The notes: a model not told the origin generated them from the letters alone. A stretch of 49,787 nucleotides of DNA from Oscillospiraceae bacterium (GCA_017469115.1 JAFUGY010000114.1:1-49787), one strand, 5' to 3'; numbered from the stretch's first letter, positions 39,646-48,421 are shown. A program made the numbers and translations.

Positions 39646-40747
39646 TTTCTTCAAAACTGTCAATATCCATATATTTATAAGCAGCAGCGCAAGCCCCTTC
39701 CGAGCTTACCATGCATGGCCCCACAGGGTCTTCCGGAAGGCAGCGCTTTCCGAATAACGGGCACTGCGCCGGAGAAATCCGCCCGGTAATGACATCTCCG
39801 CAGCGGCAGGCCGGTGTAATTCTCGCACTCTTTTGGATGCGTCTTGCCTCTTCTCCCAAGACTTCCGGGAAGCGTTTTTCTGCATCCAGCGCTGAAAACT
39901 CCGGCCGGAACTTCAGCCCACTCTTCGGAATGCTTCCGAGCCCTCGCCATTCTGTCGTCTCTGCCGTAAAACAGGCTGTCATCATCTTCTGCGCCAGAAG
40001 ATTGCCGGGCTCAGAGACCGCCCGTTTGTATTCATTTTCAAGTTTCGGCTCGCGGTTTATCAACTGTGTGAGTAAGCGCCAGATGGCTGCGAGAATATCT
40101 TCCGCCTCAAAGCCTGCAATAACTGCGGGCATCCGATACTTCTCCGGCAAAAAGGCGAACCCCTTTTCTCCGATAATGGTTGCCACATGGCCTGGGCACA
40201 AAAATCCCTGTACCCTGAAATCATCCATCGCCATTAACGCTCTGAGCGCAGGTTCAACCGTCTTCAGCATGGAAAACACGGTGAAATTCTTCACGCCTTT
40301 ATCCGATGCCGTCAATGCAGCGGCAGCAGTACCGGGAGCCGTCGTCTCAAAGCCGACGCCGAGGAAAACAACTTCCTTCTCCGGGTTCTGTTTTGCAAGC
40401 TCCACCGCATCTACCGGAGAATAGACCACCTGCACCTGCGCGCCCAGCGCTCTTCGTCTGGCAAGATTATCGCCCGGAACGCTGCCCGGAACCCTCACCA
40501 TATCTCCATAGGTTGCAAGAATCACATCAGGACGCATGGAAAGCTCCAGAATTGCATCAATTTCCGATGCCGGCGTCACGCAGACAGGACAGCCCGGGCC
40601 GGAAAGAAGTTTGACTTTCTCCGGAAGCATGCTTTTAATGCCGCTTTTCGCAATCGCCATCGTGTGCGTGCCGCAAACCTCCATGAGGCAAACTTCCTCT
40701 TTCAGGGGGAGCGCCTTGATTGCACTGCACAGTTTATCTGCATTCAT
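39638..40747 (-). CDS. hypD: Hydrogenase maturation protein HypD
   Basis: This 369-residue iron-sulfur protein assembles the Fe(CN)2CO unit together with HypC. It has the LMEVCGTHTMAIAKSGI motif (about residues 21-37), SGPGCPVCVTP (about 49-59), GFETTAPGTA and, near the C-terminus, four Cys for a [4Fe-4S] cluster (ACRCGD, CPLFGKRC). The start at 40747 overlaps the hypC stop by four nucleotides. Confidence 0.9.
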   Translation of the reverse strand: MNADKLCSAIKALPLKEEVCLMEVCGTHTMAIAKSGIKSMLPEKVKLLSGPGCPVCVTPASEIDAILELSMRPDVILATYGDMVRVPGSVPGDNLARRRALGAQVQVVYSPVDAVELAKQNPEKEVVFLGVGFETTAPGTAAAALTASDKGVKNFTVFSMLKTVEPALRALMAMDDFRVQGFLCPGHVATIIGEKGFAFLPEKYRMPAVIAGFEAEDILAAIWRLLTQLINREPKLENEYKRAVSEPGNLLAQKMMTACFTAETTEWRGLGSIPKSGLKFRPEFSALDAEKRFPEVLGEEARRIQKSARITPACRCGDVITGRISPAQCPLFGKRCLPEDPVGPCMVSSEGACAAAYKYMDIDSFEENG

Positions 40748-40998
40748 TCCGTTCTTGCCGCCTGCATCCCGTATTCCTGATAAATCGCTTCTTCCAGTTC
40801 CTCCCATGACTCCAGATCTTCCAATGCTTGCTTCTCCGGGAGCCGTTCAATGGCAAACCCGGCATGAACAATGACATAGTCTCCAACCCGGGGGTTTTCA
40901 ATAAAGTCAATTCGGATTTTCCGGCGCATTCCCATGGATTCCGCCGTTGCTTCCTTCCCGTTTATTTCAGTTATTTTAAGTGGAACTGCCAGACACAT
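40744..40998 (-). CDS. hypC: Hydrogenase maturation chaperone HypC
   Basis: This 84-residue chaperone starts MCLAVPLKITEING, and Cys2 is the conserved residue that binds iron. A second conserved stretch is GDYVIVHAGFAIERLPEKQA. It partners HypD and then delivers the Fe unit to the large subunit. The start at 40998 is required because MC must be the N-terminus. It overlaps both hypF and hypD. Confidence 0.9.
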   Translation of the reverse strand: MCLAVPLKITEINGKEATAESMGMRRKIRIDFIENPRVGDYVIVHAGFAIERLPEKQALEDLESWEELEEAIYQEYGMQAARTE

Positions 40999-43261
40999 AA
41001 TTTCCCTTCCCGAGTTGATAGAGTGCAACCGCAGCCTGCCCGAGGCTCAGCCCTTCGTCATTGCAGGATACCCTTTTATGCCTATATACATCGAACTTCT
41101 GATCCTGAAGTCGCTGCGGAAGGCGCTGCATCATATATCGATTCTGAAAGCTGCCGCCCGAAAGCACAACACGGGAAAGCCCTGTTGCTTCCCGAGCTGC
41201 CTTACACTGCAGCACCGCCATTTCAATCAATGTATTCATAAACCGTGCTGCCAGCACACCGACAGCGGTTCCTTTTTCCTTTTCCTCTGCAAGAGATGCA
41301 ATTGTTTTTCGCCAGTCAAAAAGCAGAAGCCCGGCCTGCTCCGTCAAATCAAACGGCAAAACGTCTGTTTCGTTTTCTCCGGCAGCGGCCTCCAGCAAAA
41401 CGGCCCCCTGCCCCTCATAGCTTGCATTGTTTTTCACATTCAGGACAGAAGCCACCCCGTCAAAAAGGCGCCCCATGCCGGAGGATTGCGGGCAGTTCAA
41501 CCCGCTCGCCAGCATTGCCTGGTATAAACCGGCATTTTCTATTCGCGCCGTGTTCTTCCCGGCTTCTCTCAGAAGAACATAAGCGATTCTGTCCAGGTCC
41601 ATAATCGCCCGGTCGCCCCCGATCAGTGAAATCGGGCGTAACGATCCAAAGCGCTGAAATTCGCTGTATCCGCCTGTCAGGCACTCTCCTCCCCAGATGT
41701 TCCCGTCCGTTCCGAGACCCGTTCCATCCCAGATGAGGCCGATCACTGTCCCGTCCAACCGGTTATCTGCCATGCAGGAAGCAAGATGCGCATGATGATG
41801 CTGCACCGGATAAAGAGGCAAATGCTCCTCCTTACAAACTTCATGGGCATATTCGCCGGAAAGATAGTCCGGATGCAGGTCGCAGGCAACGGCCTGCGGT
41901 TCTATGTCAAAAAGGCGCTTAAAATGTTGAATCTGATCCTGATAATGCTCAAATGTCTCAAAATTTTTCAGATCACCGATGTGCTGGCAGGGAAAAGCAG
42001 ATCCGCCTTTTGTCAGGCAAAAACTAGCTTTCTGCTCCGCCCCGCAGGCGAGAACCGACGGAAGCGTGTCCTGATCGGAAATTCTGACCGGGTAAGGCAC
42101 ATATCCGCGGCTTCTGCGTAGGAAATACTCCCCTTCTCCCAATACCATGCAAAGAGAATCGTCGCACCGCGTCTGAATCTCTCTGTTATGAAGAAGAAAG
42201 CCATCTGCTATTCCGTGCAGTTTTTCGACTGCTTCTTCATTCCGATAGAGAATCGGGGTATCACTTAAGTTCGCACTGGTCATGACGAGCGCATCAAACT
42301 CGTCTCCGAACAGCAGATAGTGAAGCGGTGTATAAGGGAGCATCACACCGAGCATACGGTTTTCGCTGAGATGCTTTAATTCTGCTTCCCGGGCAGGCTT
42401 CTTGCGAAGGAGCACAATCGGCCGCCGCTTTCCACTCAGCACTGCTGCTTCTTCCGGCGTCACTTCACAGTAGGATTGCGCCGCCGAAACCGTTCTGCAC
42501 ATAATGGCAAAAGGCTTTTCATCCCGTTGTTTTCTCCTGCGAAGCTCCCGCGCAATAGCCGGGTCATCACAGCAGCAGGCAAGATGCATCCCGCCGAGCC
42601 CTTTCACAGCCAGAATCTTTCCCTCACAAAGGAGTGCTCTCGCCTGCGCAATCGCCTCTTCTCCCTTCGAAAGTGTCTTCCCGTCTGCATCGGCAAAGAA
42701 GGCAACAGGACCGCAAACAGAGCAGGCATCCGGCTGAGCATGGTATCTGCGATTTTCAATATCGTGATATTCCGCATCACACTCCGCACACATTGGGAAA
42801 GCGCTCATGGACGTCTTGGCTCTGTCATACGGAACGTCTTTTATAATGGTGAAACGCGGCCCGCAGTTTGTGCAATTGATAAACGGGTAGTGGTATCTTC
42901 TGTCCCCCTGGGTCATCATCTCCCGGAGGCAATCGTCACAGATACAGATATCCGGAGAAATCAGCGTATTGCGAAATGCTTCCTGCTTGCTGGCTAGGAT
43001 GGTAAAAGATTCAAAGCCGGCACACGGTAATCCGTATTGTGCTTCTATTGCCTCTATGACGGCCAGAGCAGGTGCACGGTGCGGAATCTCTCTGACCAGC
43101 TTTTCAAGAATCTCCTTTTCCCCATCAAGTTCCAGCTCAACACCGGAAGAAGTATTCTTTATAGTTCCCTTCAAGCCAAAATCCCGGACGAGCCGATGGA
43201 TAAAGGGACGAAAGCCGACACCCTGTACAATCCCGTGTATTTTGATAAGGGCTCTTTCCAT
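40976..43261 (-). CDS. hypF: Hydrogenase maturation carbamoyltransferase HypF
   Basis: This 761-residue enzyme uses carbamoyl phosphate and ATP to make the cyanide precursor. Domains in order are acylphosphatase (KIHGIVQGVGFRPFIHRLV, about residues 5-23), two zinc fingers (CDDCL...CTNC and CAEC...CSVC, about 108-180), a YrdC-like domain (about 195-380) and a Kae1-like domain (HHHAHLASCMADN near 480). DEGLSLGQAAVA ends the protein. The start has a weak site; an upstream GTG is possible. It is the first gene of the hyp-hydrogenase cluster. Confidence 0.9.
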   Translation of the reverse strand: MERALIKIHGIVQGVGFRPFIHRLVRDFGLKGTIKNTSSGVELELDGEKEILEKLVREIPHRAPALAVIEAIEAQYGLPCAGFESFTILASKQEAFRNTLISPDICICDDCLREMMTQGDRRYHYPFINCTNCGPRFTIIKDVPYDRAKTSMSAFPMCAECDAEYHDIENRRYHAQPDACSVCGPVAFFADADGKTLSKGEEAIAQARALLCEGKILAVKGLGGMHLACCCDDPAIARELRRRKQRDEKPFAIMCRTVSAAQSYCEVTPEEAAVLSGKRRPIVLLRKKPAREAELKHLSENRMLGVMLPYTPLHYLLFGDEFDALVMTSANLSDTPILYRNEEAVEKLHGIADGFLLHNREIQTRCDDSLCMVLGEGEYFLRRSRGYVPYPVRISDQDTLPSVLACGAEQKASFCLTKGGSAFPCQHIGDLKNFETFEHYQDQIQHFKRLFDIEPQAVACDLHPDYLSGEYAHEVCKEEHLPLYPVQHHHAHLASCMADNRLDGTVIGLIWDGTGLGTDGNIWGGECLTGGYSEFQRFGSLRPISLIGGDRAIMDLDRIAYVLLREAGKNTARIENAGLYQAMLASGLNCPQSSGMGRLFDGVASVLNVKNNASYEGQGAVLLEAAAGENETDVLPFDLTEQAGLLLFDWRKTIASLAEEKEKGTAVGVLAARFMNTLIEMAVLQCKAAREATGLSRVVLSGGSFQNRYMMQRLPQRLQDQKFDVYRHKRVSCNDEGLSLGQAAVALYQLGKGNYVSGSST

Positions 43262-43357
43262 CCGACACACCGCTTTCAGGAATGAAATTCCTGCTTTTTC
43301 GGTATCATTCAATCAGCAGGCATTCTTACAACAATTTTATCATATAAATTCTTTTTC

Positions 43358-43386
43358 ATTATAATATTACAAGCTCCATTCTGCAA
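43358..43386 (-). promoter_or_regulatory. Promoter of the hyp/hydrogenase cluster
   Basis: On the minus strand, TTGCAG (43381-43386), a 17-nt spacer and TATAAT (43358-43363), about 95 bp before hypF. Confidence 0.7.
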
Positions 43387-43455
43387 GTGTTAACTTATTA
43401 TTCATAATCAAAATCCGGAAACTTTTGTGAAAATGTACAGTTTTTATTGTTTCTC

Positions 43456-43484
43456 TTGATTATTTTGAAAAACTATATTATATT
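43456..43484 (+). promoter_or_regulatory. Promoter of the divergent LysR gene
   Basis: TTGATT (43456-43461), a 17-nt spacer and TATATT (43479-43484). Only about 70 bp separate it from the hyp promoter, room for a shared LysR site, although I see no clear palindrome. Confidence 0.65.
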
Positions 43485-43549
43485 AACATGAAGATTCGTA
43501 ATGACGATAATCTTTTTTCTCATTGAAATTCAGAATCGCAGGAAGAATT

Positions 43550-44431
43550 ATGGATACAAAAAAAGTCAATGCTCTGCTGACGGCCGTGAACCGCGGGTCC
43601 TTATCCGCAGCCGCTGAAGAACTGGGCTATACACAGTCAGGCCTTACCCATATGATGAACGCTCTGGAAGATGAACTGGGGCTTACGCTTCTGGTCCGCA
43701 ACAAGGCAGGCGTTCAGATTTCTCCTGCCGGTCGGGAGCTGCTGGAGGACATGGAAGCATTGGTCAGCGCAGCAGAAGCTCTGGAGAAAGACGCTTCTGC
43801 CCTGCATGATCGAACCTGCAAAACCATTCGAATCGGTTCTTATTCCTCTGTCGCTCGCAACTGGCTCCCTGCCATCCTGTCGGAATACAAGTTCTCCAGC
43901 CCTGAAACCGGCACTTCCCTCTCTATGCAAAGCATTTCGGAACAGTACAGTGCTGTAAAAAACGGCCAGCTGGACTGTGCAATCGTCAGTTATCAGCCGG
44001 ACTTGATGACAGGTCTTTTCTGGACACCTTTGCGTGATGATGAGCTTGTAGCAATACTCCCCGGAACCTATTCCATAGAAGATGGGCCATTTCCCGTGGC
44101 ATATTTTGCCGGAATGGAATTCCTGATGCCGTCCGGTGGGTTTGATATGGATATCCTGCCGATCTTCCAGAATATTCCGCCGAAGCAGGCTCCCGATTTC
44201 CGCTATACGAATATGGAGGATGCCGCCATCATCTCGATGGTGGCGCATGGGCTTGGCGTCAGCATTCTCTCCCGCCTGATCATGCAGGACAGCAAAGATC
44301 ATCCCGCGATCGTTTCCCTTGATCCTCCGGCCTATCGGAAGCTTGGGATCATCGTAAAAGAAAAACGACAGAATGAAAAAGCCATCCGCACCTTTATCTC
44401 CTGCGCAAGGAATACCTTAAAAAATCTGTAA
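43550..44431 (+). CDS. LysR-family regulator divergent from the hydrogenase cluster
   Basis: This 293-residue protein has an N-terminal winged helix (NALLTAVNRGSLSAAAEELGYTQSGLTHMMNALEDELG region, residues 6-43) and an effector domain (about 88-285). The start at 43550 follows AGGAAG; an upstream start would add nine residues. Its position facing hypF suggests that it regulates the hydrogenase, although no target site is evident. Confidence 0.85.
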   Translation: MDTKKVNALLTAVNRGSLSAAAEELGYTQSGLTHMMNALEDELGLTLLVRNKAGVQISPAGRELLEDMEALVSAAEALEKDASALHDRTCKTIRIGSYSSVARNWLPAILSEYKFSSPETGTSLSMQSISEQYSAVKNGQLDCAIVSYQPDLMTGLFWTPLRDDELVAILPGTYSIEDGPFPVAYFAGMEFLMPSGGFDMDILPIFQNIPPKQAPDFRYTNMEDAAIISMVAHGLGVSILSRLIMQDSKDHPAIVSLDPPAYRKLGIIVKEKRQNEKAIRTFISCARNTLKNL

Positions 44432-44456
44432 TATTTCATTGCGATAAAAATAATTG

Positions 44457-44486
44457 TTGACAGCAGCAAGGCAAATGTGGTATTAT
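44457..44486 (+). promoter_or_regulatory. Promoter of the tRNA cluster
   Basis: TTGACA (44457-44462), an 18-nt spacer and TATTAT (44481-44486), 27 bp before the first tRNA. Confidence 0.75.
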
Positions 44487-44513
44487 CCTAAGGCTGACGA
44501 GGGGAACGGCCAT

Positions 44514-44587
44514 GCGGGTGTAGTTCAATGGTAGAACACCAGCCTTCCAAGCTGGATACGTGGGTTCGATTCCCATCACCCGCTCCA
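44514..44587 (+). tRNA. tRNA-Gly (anticodon TCC)
   Basis: The cloverleaf has acceptor arms GCGGGTG/CACCCGC, anticodon stem CCAGC/GCTGG and loop CTTCCAA with anticodon TCC at 44556-44558. The CCA end is encoded. Confidence 0.95.
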
Positions 44588-44606
44588 CGTGACCTGGCTT
44601 AGATTT

Positions 44607-44680
44607 GCGCCAATAGCTCAGCAGGATAGAGCAACTGCCTTCTAAGCAGTAGGTCGGGGGTTCGAATCCCTCTTGGCGTG
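44607..44680 (+). tRNA. tRNA-Arg (anticodon TCT)
   Basis: Acceptor arms GCGCCAA/TTGGCGT, anticodon loop CTTCTAA with TCT, and a GGTTCGAATCC T-arm. The CCA end is not encoded. Confidence 0.95.
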
Positions 44681-44693
44681 CTTTTTCAAATAT

Positions 44694-44767
44694 GGTGGGA
44701 TTAGCTCAGTTGGTAGAGCACCGGATTGTGGTTCCGGGTGTCGTGGGTTCGAGCCCCATATCCCACC
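44694..44767 (+). tRNA. tRNA-His (anticodon GTG)
   Basis: Acceptor arms GTGGGAT/ATCCCAC preceded by the extra G(-1) typical of tRNA-His, with loop TTGTGGT and anticodon GTG. The discriminator is C. CCA is not encoded. Confidence 0.95.
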
Positions 44768-44810
44768 CTCTGATTTGTTCAGTGCCGGTCGTCGGCATTG
44801 GCGGAACTGT

Positions 44811-44882
44811 TGGGATGTAGTGTAAGAGGTAACACACCGGACTTTGACTCCGTCATTGTGGGTTCGAGTCCCGCCGTCCCAG
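44811..44882 (+). tRNA. tRNA-Gln (anticodon TTG)
   Basis: Acceptor arms TGGGATG/CGTCCCA, anticodon loop with TTG in CGGACTTTGACTCCG, and T-arm GGGTTCGAGTCCC. CCA is not encoded. Confidence 0.95.
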
Positions 44883-44892
44883 TTCAATACCT

Positions 44893-44968
44893 GCCCCAGT
44901 AGCTCAGCAGGTAGAGCACCGCCCTTTTAAGGCGGGTGTCCGGGGTTCGAGCCCCCGCTGGAGCACCA
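44893..44968 (+). tRNA. tRNA-Lys (anticodon TTT)
   Basis: Anticodon stem CCGCC/GGCGG with loop CTTTTAA, anticodon TTT. The acceptor arms GCCCCAG/CTGGAGC contain one C-A mismatch at the third pair; related tRNAs have GCTCCAG. CCA is encoded. Confidence 0.92.
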
Positions 44969-44972
44969 AAGA

Positions 44973-45017
44973 AAAGTTATCGGATTTTATAGATATATTG
45001 AATCCGATAACTTTTTT
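44973..45017 (+). terminator. Terminator of the tRNA cluster
   Basis: Hairpin AAAGTTATCGGATT / AATCCGATAACTTT followed by TTTT, directly after tRNA-Lys. Confidence 0.85.
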
Positions 45018-45052
45018 CATTATTTGCCTTTATTCTGTAGGAGGTAGCAGCC

Positions 45053-45652
45053 ATGATTATTACCATCAGCAGAGAGTATGGAGCCGGTGGCCATTCCATT
45101 GGCCGAAATGTTGCGAAAGAATTGGGCATTGAGTTTTATGACAGGGATATTATCAACGCCGCTGTAAAAGAGAGTGGGCTCGAGATTCCCGAAGTCGAAC
45201 GCGTTGAAGAAGAAATCACACGTACCGAAGCATTCCTGCGGATGATCTCTCCCGCTTCCTATGTCGGTCAGCAGAATACCATTCGCACAATCGAACAACA
45301 CATCATTGTGGATCTGGCTTTGAAAGAATCCTGTGTGATTCTCGGCAGATGTGCGGACGATATTCTGGCAAAAGCTAATATCCCAAGCTTGAATGTTTTT
45401 CTCTTTGCAGACGATATTCATCGTGCAGCAAGAGTCGGCGAGCTGATCGGCAGCAAAAACCCAACGGAGATTCAGAAGAAAATGCAAAAAACCGACCATG
45501 CCCGGCGTGCTTATTATGAACAGTTCACCGGCAGGCGTTGGGGTGACAGCCGGAATTATACCCTCTCTCTGGATACCGGATTTCTCGGTTATGATACCTG
45601 CGTCCGGTTGATCTGCGATGCCGCGCGTAAGGCCGATGCTTTTCAGGAATAA
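45053..45652 (+). CDS. Cytidylate kinase-like family protein
   Basis: This 199-residue protein starts MIITISREYGAGGHSIGRNVAKELG, a P-loop-like N-terminus of the cytidylate-kinase-like (PF13189) family common in Firmicutes. YDRDII and CVILGRCADDIL follow. It is distinct from true Cmk; the substrate is not known. AGGAGG precedes the ATG. Confidence 0.8.
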   Translation: MIITISREYGAGGHSIGRNVAKELGIEFYDRDIINAAVKESGLEIPEVERVEEEITRTEAFLRMISPASYVGQQNTIRTIEQHIIVDLALKESCVILGRCADDILAKANIPSLNVFLFADDIHRAARVGELIGSKNPTEIQKKMQKTDHARRAYYEQFTGRRWGDSRNYTLSLDTGFLGYDTCVRLICDAARKADAFQE

Positions 45653-45742
45653 TCTATCAAAACATTGATTTTCCCGTATCGATGTGATAAACTTGCTCTA
45701 TCCTCTCACAAGATCCTCCAATTTCTTGCTTTGAGGTAACGT

Positions 45743-45780
45743 CCTCTGTGAAAGAAGTCCAGCTTTCACAGAGGATTTTT
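45743..45780 (+). terminator. Terminator of the kinase-like gene
   Basis: Perfect hairpin CCTCTGTGAAAG / CTTTCACAGAGG (45743-45774) followed by ATTTTTT. Confidence 0.9.
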
Positions 45781-45789
45781 TATCTCATA

Positions 45790-45828
45790 AAGAAAAGGCC
45801 TGGATATCCTGAATCGGATTTCCAGACC
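45790..45828 (-). terminator. Terminator of the RidA operon
   Basis: Imperfect hairpin GGTCTGGAAAT / ATATCCAGGCC in minus-strand reading (45797-45828), then TTTTCTTT. Confidence 0.65.
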
Positions 45829-45851
45829 CTGTCTTTTCTACGATTTCTGAA

Positions 45852-46307
45852 TCAGATCTCCACAATAGCTTCAATCTCTACCGGAGCATCCATCGGGAGT
45901 TGATTGACTCCGACTGCCGTCCGTGCATGACGCCCGGCTTCCCCGAAAACATCATACAGCAGCTGGGAAGCAGCATTCACAACGATGTGCTGTTCGTTAA
46001 ATCCGGTTTTGCTGCTGACAAAAGCCTGCACTTTTACAATGTTTTTCACTTTGTCAAGGTCCCCCAGATAAGTGCGCAGGGCTGAGAGCATATTGATGAT
46101 GCACTGTCTGGCAGCTTCCTGTGCCTGTTCCAATGTCACTTCTTCTCCGACATGGCCGGGATGGAGCATTACGCCGTCTGTCATCGGGATCTGCCCCGCA
46201 ACAAAAAGCAGATTGCCGGCTTGCTTCACGGGAATATACATTGCCTTGGGTGGGGAAGAATCGGGCAGAAGAATCCCGAGCTCTTCAATTTTTCTCTCAA
46301 TATTCAT
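45852..46307 (-). CDS. RidA/YjgF-family protein
   Basis: This 151-residue protein belongs to the RidA family of imine deaminases. It has LLFVAGQIP, and the catalytic Arg is in GRHARTAVGVNQLP (about residues 123-136), followed by PVEIEAIVEI. It is longer than the 125-residue family norm at the N-terminus, like the atypical RidA subgroup. It is the last gene of the downstream operon and its substrate is not defined. Confidence 0.85.
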   Translation of the reverse strand: MNIERKIEELGILLPDSSPPKAMYIPVKQAGNLLFVAGQIPMTDGVMLHPGHVGEEVTLEQAQEAARQCIINMLSALRTYLGDLDKVKNIVKVQAFVSSKTGFNEQHIVVNAASQLLYDVFGEAGRHARTAVGVNQLPMDAPVEIEAIVEI

Positions 46308-46324
46308 GTAAATTCATCCTCCTA

Positions 46325-46783
46325 TCAATCATTTCGTGACGATTTCTTTTTCTTTTGTAAGATGAAAAGGAACGCAAGCGTGATCGATGCTCCGACCGTC
46401 GCCCCGAAAAAATCCAGCCAGACATCCTGAATCATCGGGCCGCGCCCGGAGAAAATCTGGATTGTCTCATCCGTCAATGCCGCAAAAAGACTATGCGCCA
46501 AAGCAAGGAGCAGGGCGTCCTTTCGGTTTCTGCGCCATGCGAAAAACAGCAGCAGTTCCGCCCCGAGCACCAGGAACTCTGTAAAGTGCGCCAATTTTCG
46601 GACAAGATGCTCCGTAACATTGCCCTTTCCTACGGCCACTTCAAGAATGGGTGCAATCAACTTCATGACAAACCCGCTCTCTTCGGAAGATGCTTCTCTC
46701 CCCAGGAGAGAATGCCCCCAGATCATGGCAAGCGTAAGAAGAATCAATGCTGTCAAAACCTTTTTGGATCGATCTTTCCTCAT
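46325..46783 (-). CDS. VanZ-family membrane protein
   Basis: This 152-residue protein has four membrane helices and the VanZ pattern: KLAHFTEFLVLGAELL, SLFAALTDETIQIFSGRG and DVWLDFFGATVGAS. The start at 46783 is chosen to avoid overlap with the upstream gene; an upstream ATG at 46819 overlaps it by 25 nt. Its function is unknown. Confidence 0.8.
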   Translation of the reverse strand: MRKDRSKKVLTALILLTLAMIWGHSLLGREASSEESGFVMKLIAPILEVAVGKGNVTEHLVRKLAHFTEFLVLGAELLLFFAWRRNRKDALLLALAHSLFAALTDETIQIFSGRGPMIQDVWLDFFGATVGASITLAFLFILQKKKKSSRND

Positions 46784-46794
46784 ATCTTCTGCAT

Positions 46795-47946
46795 TTATTC
46801 CTGATCGACCAGAATCCACGAAGTATTATCAGGCAGGTAGTTGATGACCACCGGAACAAAACGGTTTTTGATACTCCCGACCGTACAGAGCGGTTCGATA
46901 TCCTTTACATTAAACGTATACGCATATTTATCGGTATTATAATAAACACGGTCAAACAGTTTAAAAAACAACTCCGTATCCTGCCCGTTTGCAGCATCTG
47001 CATGTACAAGTGCCGTCGGGCTGTTGATGTAGACGGAAAGGCGTTTGCCGCTTTCCCGATCCTCCAGCTGCTCCGCAATGTTTACTGCAAAACCGCTTAC
47101 CGCTCCCAACGGTGTGGGAGTTGTTGACATTTCTCTTGTATAGAGTACGGTTTCCGTCCTGGAGCCGTCCTCATTTTCGATCGGCTCAGCCACAGGATGC
47201 CTGACGTTATCCAGCACCACTTCGTCAAATCCCATATCCCACAGTTCCTGAACAAGCTGCACCGTGTAATTACGCGCCACCGGATTATACGGATCCAGCC
47301 AATATCCGTTTTCATCGAAATAATCACTGCCGTACTGATTCTTCAGGCTGAAGTTTTCGCTTCTGGAACCCAAGAGTTCATCCATGCAGCAGCTGATCTG
47401 GCCTGCCACATAAATATTGTCGGCTTTCAAGGCAGATACAATAGAGACAAGGTTTTCTTTTGTCTCCGGCAGCACCATATTCAGCCCATAGGCGTAGGCC
47501 AGCTGCGATTCTGAAAACCAGGCGAGATATCCGTCTTTCCGCATCAGTTCCAGAAGAAGTGCATTTCCGCTGGAAAGGCGATTGGCATAGCCGGTAATTT
47601 TCTCTTCCGAGATATCCTCGAACGGCACAAAGATGGCACGGATCGGCTGCACGCCTCTCCCGGCTACTGCAGGAACCCCTGAATAATCTGCCTCCTCAAA
47701 CTGGATGTCTACTGAAACCGGCTCGAAAACCTTTCTCTGGTTTCCTTCTTCATCATAGGTTACGCCACCCGAAGAGAGCAAAGGCAGTTCTACCGTCACC
47801 CCGTCATCGGAAACGACCGCATACTTTTGTGTGCTGTAAAATAGAACAATACCGACGCTGAAAATCAGGAGTAACGCAACGCCCGGAATGATGGCATAAT
47901 TCCGCTTTTTGCGCCTGCCCTTGTAAAATTCTGAGCGACGTGCCAT
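46795..47946 (-). CDS. Putative membrane-anchored glycoside hydrolase (DUF4015-like)
   Basis: This 383-residue protein has a short basic N-terminus and one membrane helix (about residues 17-38), then an extracellular part. It shows RAIFVPFEDISEEKITGYANRL and ELWDMGFDEVVLDNVRHPVAEP (about 236-257), the (beta/alpha)8-barrel pattern of DUF4015 putative glycosidases, with Asp as a likely catalytic residue in VVLDNVRHP. Its target is probably a cell-wall polymer. It lies immediately upstream of VanZ, and its start is two nucleotides after rpiB. Confidence 0.75.
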   Translation of the reverse strand: MARRSEFYKGRRKKRNYAIIPGVALLLIFSVGIVLFYSTQKYAVVSDDGVTVELPLLSSGGVTYDEEGNQRKVFEPVSVDIQFEEADYSGVPAVAGRGVQPIRAIFVPFEDISEEKITGYANRLSSGNALLLELMRKDGYLAWFSESQLAYAYGLNMVLPETKENLVSIVSALKADNIYVAGQISCCMDELLGSRSENFSLKNQYGSDYFDENGYWLDPYNPVARNYTVQLVQELWDMGFDEVVLDNVRHPVAEPIENEDGSRTETVLYTREMSTTPTPLGAVSGFAVNIAEQLEDRESGKRLSVYINSPTALVHADAANGQDTELFFKLFDRVYYNTDKYAYTFNVKDIEPLCTVGSIKNRFVPVVINYLPDNTSWILVDQE

Positions 47947-47948
47947 CT

Positions 47949-48380
47949 TCAGGGCTGCTCAATTTTCGAGATTCTTCTGATGTGCCGTTCATCGCCTGAG
48001 AACGGAGTATCCAGAAAGATATCCGTAATCTCAAGTGCCTTGGCCTCGCTGATCACTCGCGCACCCATACAGAGAATATTGGCATCATTATGTTCCCGTG
48101 TTGCCCTGGCAGAAAAGGCGTCACCGCAGACTGCAGCACGGATACCATGCACCTTATTTGCAGCAATCGACATGCCGATTCCTGTTCCGCAGATCAGGAT
48201 CCCTTTTTCACATGCCCCGGATGCAACTGCCTCTGCAACAGGTTGCGCAAAATCGGGATAGTCGCAGGATTCTTCCGACCAGGTTCCGAAATCTTTATAC
48301 TCCAGTTGTCTGTCTGCAAGATGCTGCATCAGCATCTGCTTGTACTGATATCCGCCATGGTCACATGCAATAGCTATCAT
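47949..48380 (-). CDS. rpiB: Ribose 5-phosphate isomerase B
   Basis: This 143-residue enzyme interconverts ribose 5-phosphate and ribulose 5-phosphate. It has IACDHGGYQYKQ (residues 3-14) with the catalytic Asp, and ILICGTGIGMSIAANKVHGIRAAVC with the catalytic Cys (about residue 66). The start at 48380 follows GGAGG at five nucleotides; an upstream reading is not supported. It could also act as a galactose-6-phosphate or allose-type isomerase, but the length fits RpiB. Confidence 0.9.
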   Translation of the reverse strand: MIAIACDHGGYQYKQMLMQHLADRQLEYKDFGTWSEESCDYPDFAQPVAEAVASGACEKGILICGTGIGMSIAANKVHGIRAAVCGDAFSARATREHNDANILCMGARVISEAKALEITDIFLDTPFSGDERHIRRISKIEQP

Positions 48381-48421
48381 AAGCGCCTCCAATTTCTGAA
48401 TTGATTTCTCCGGAAATAGAA

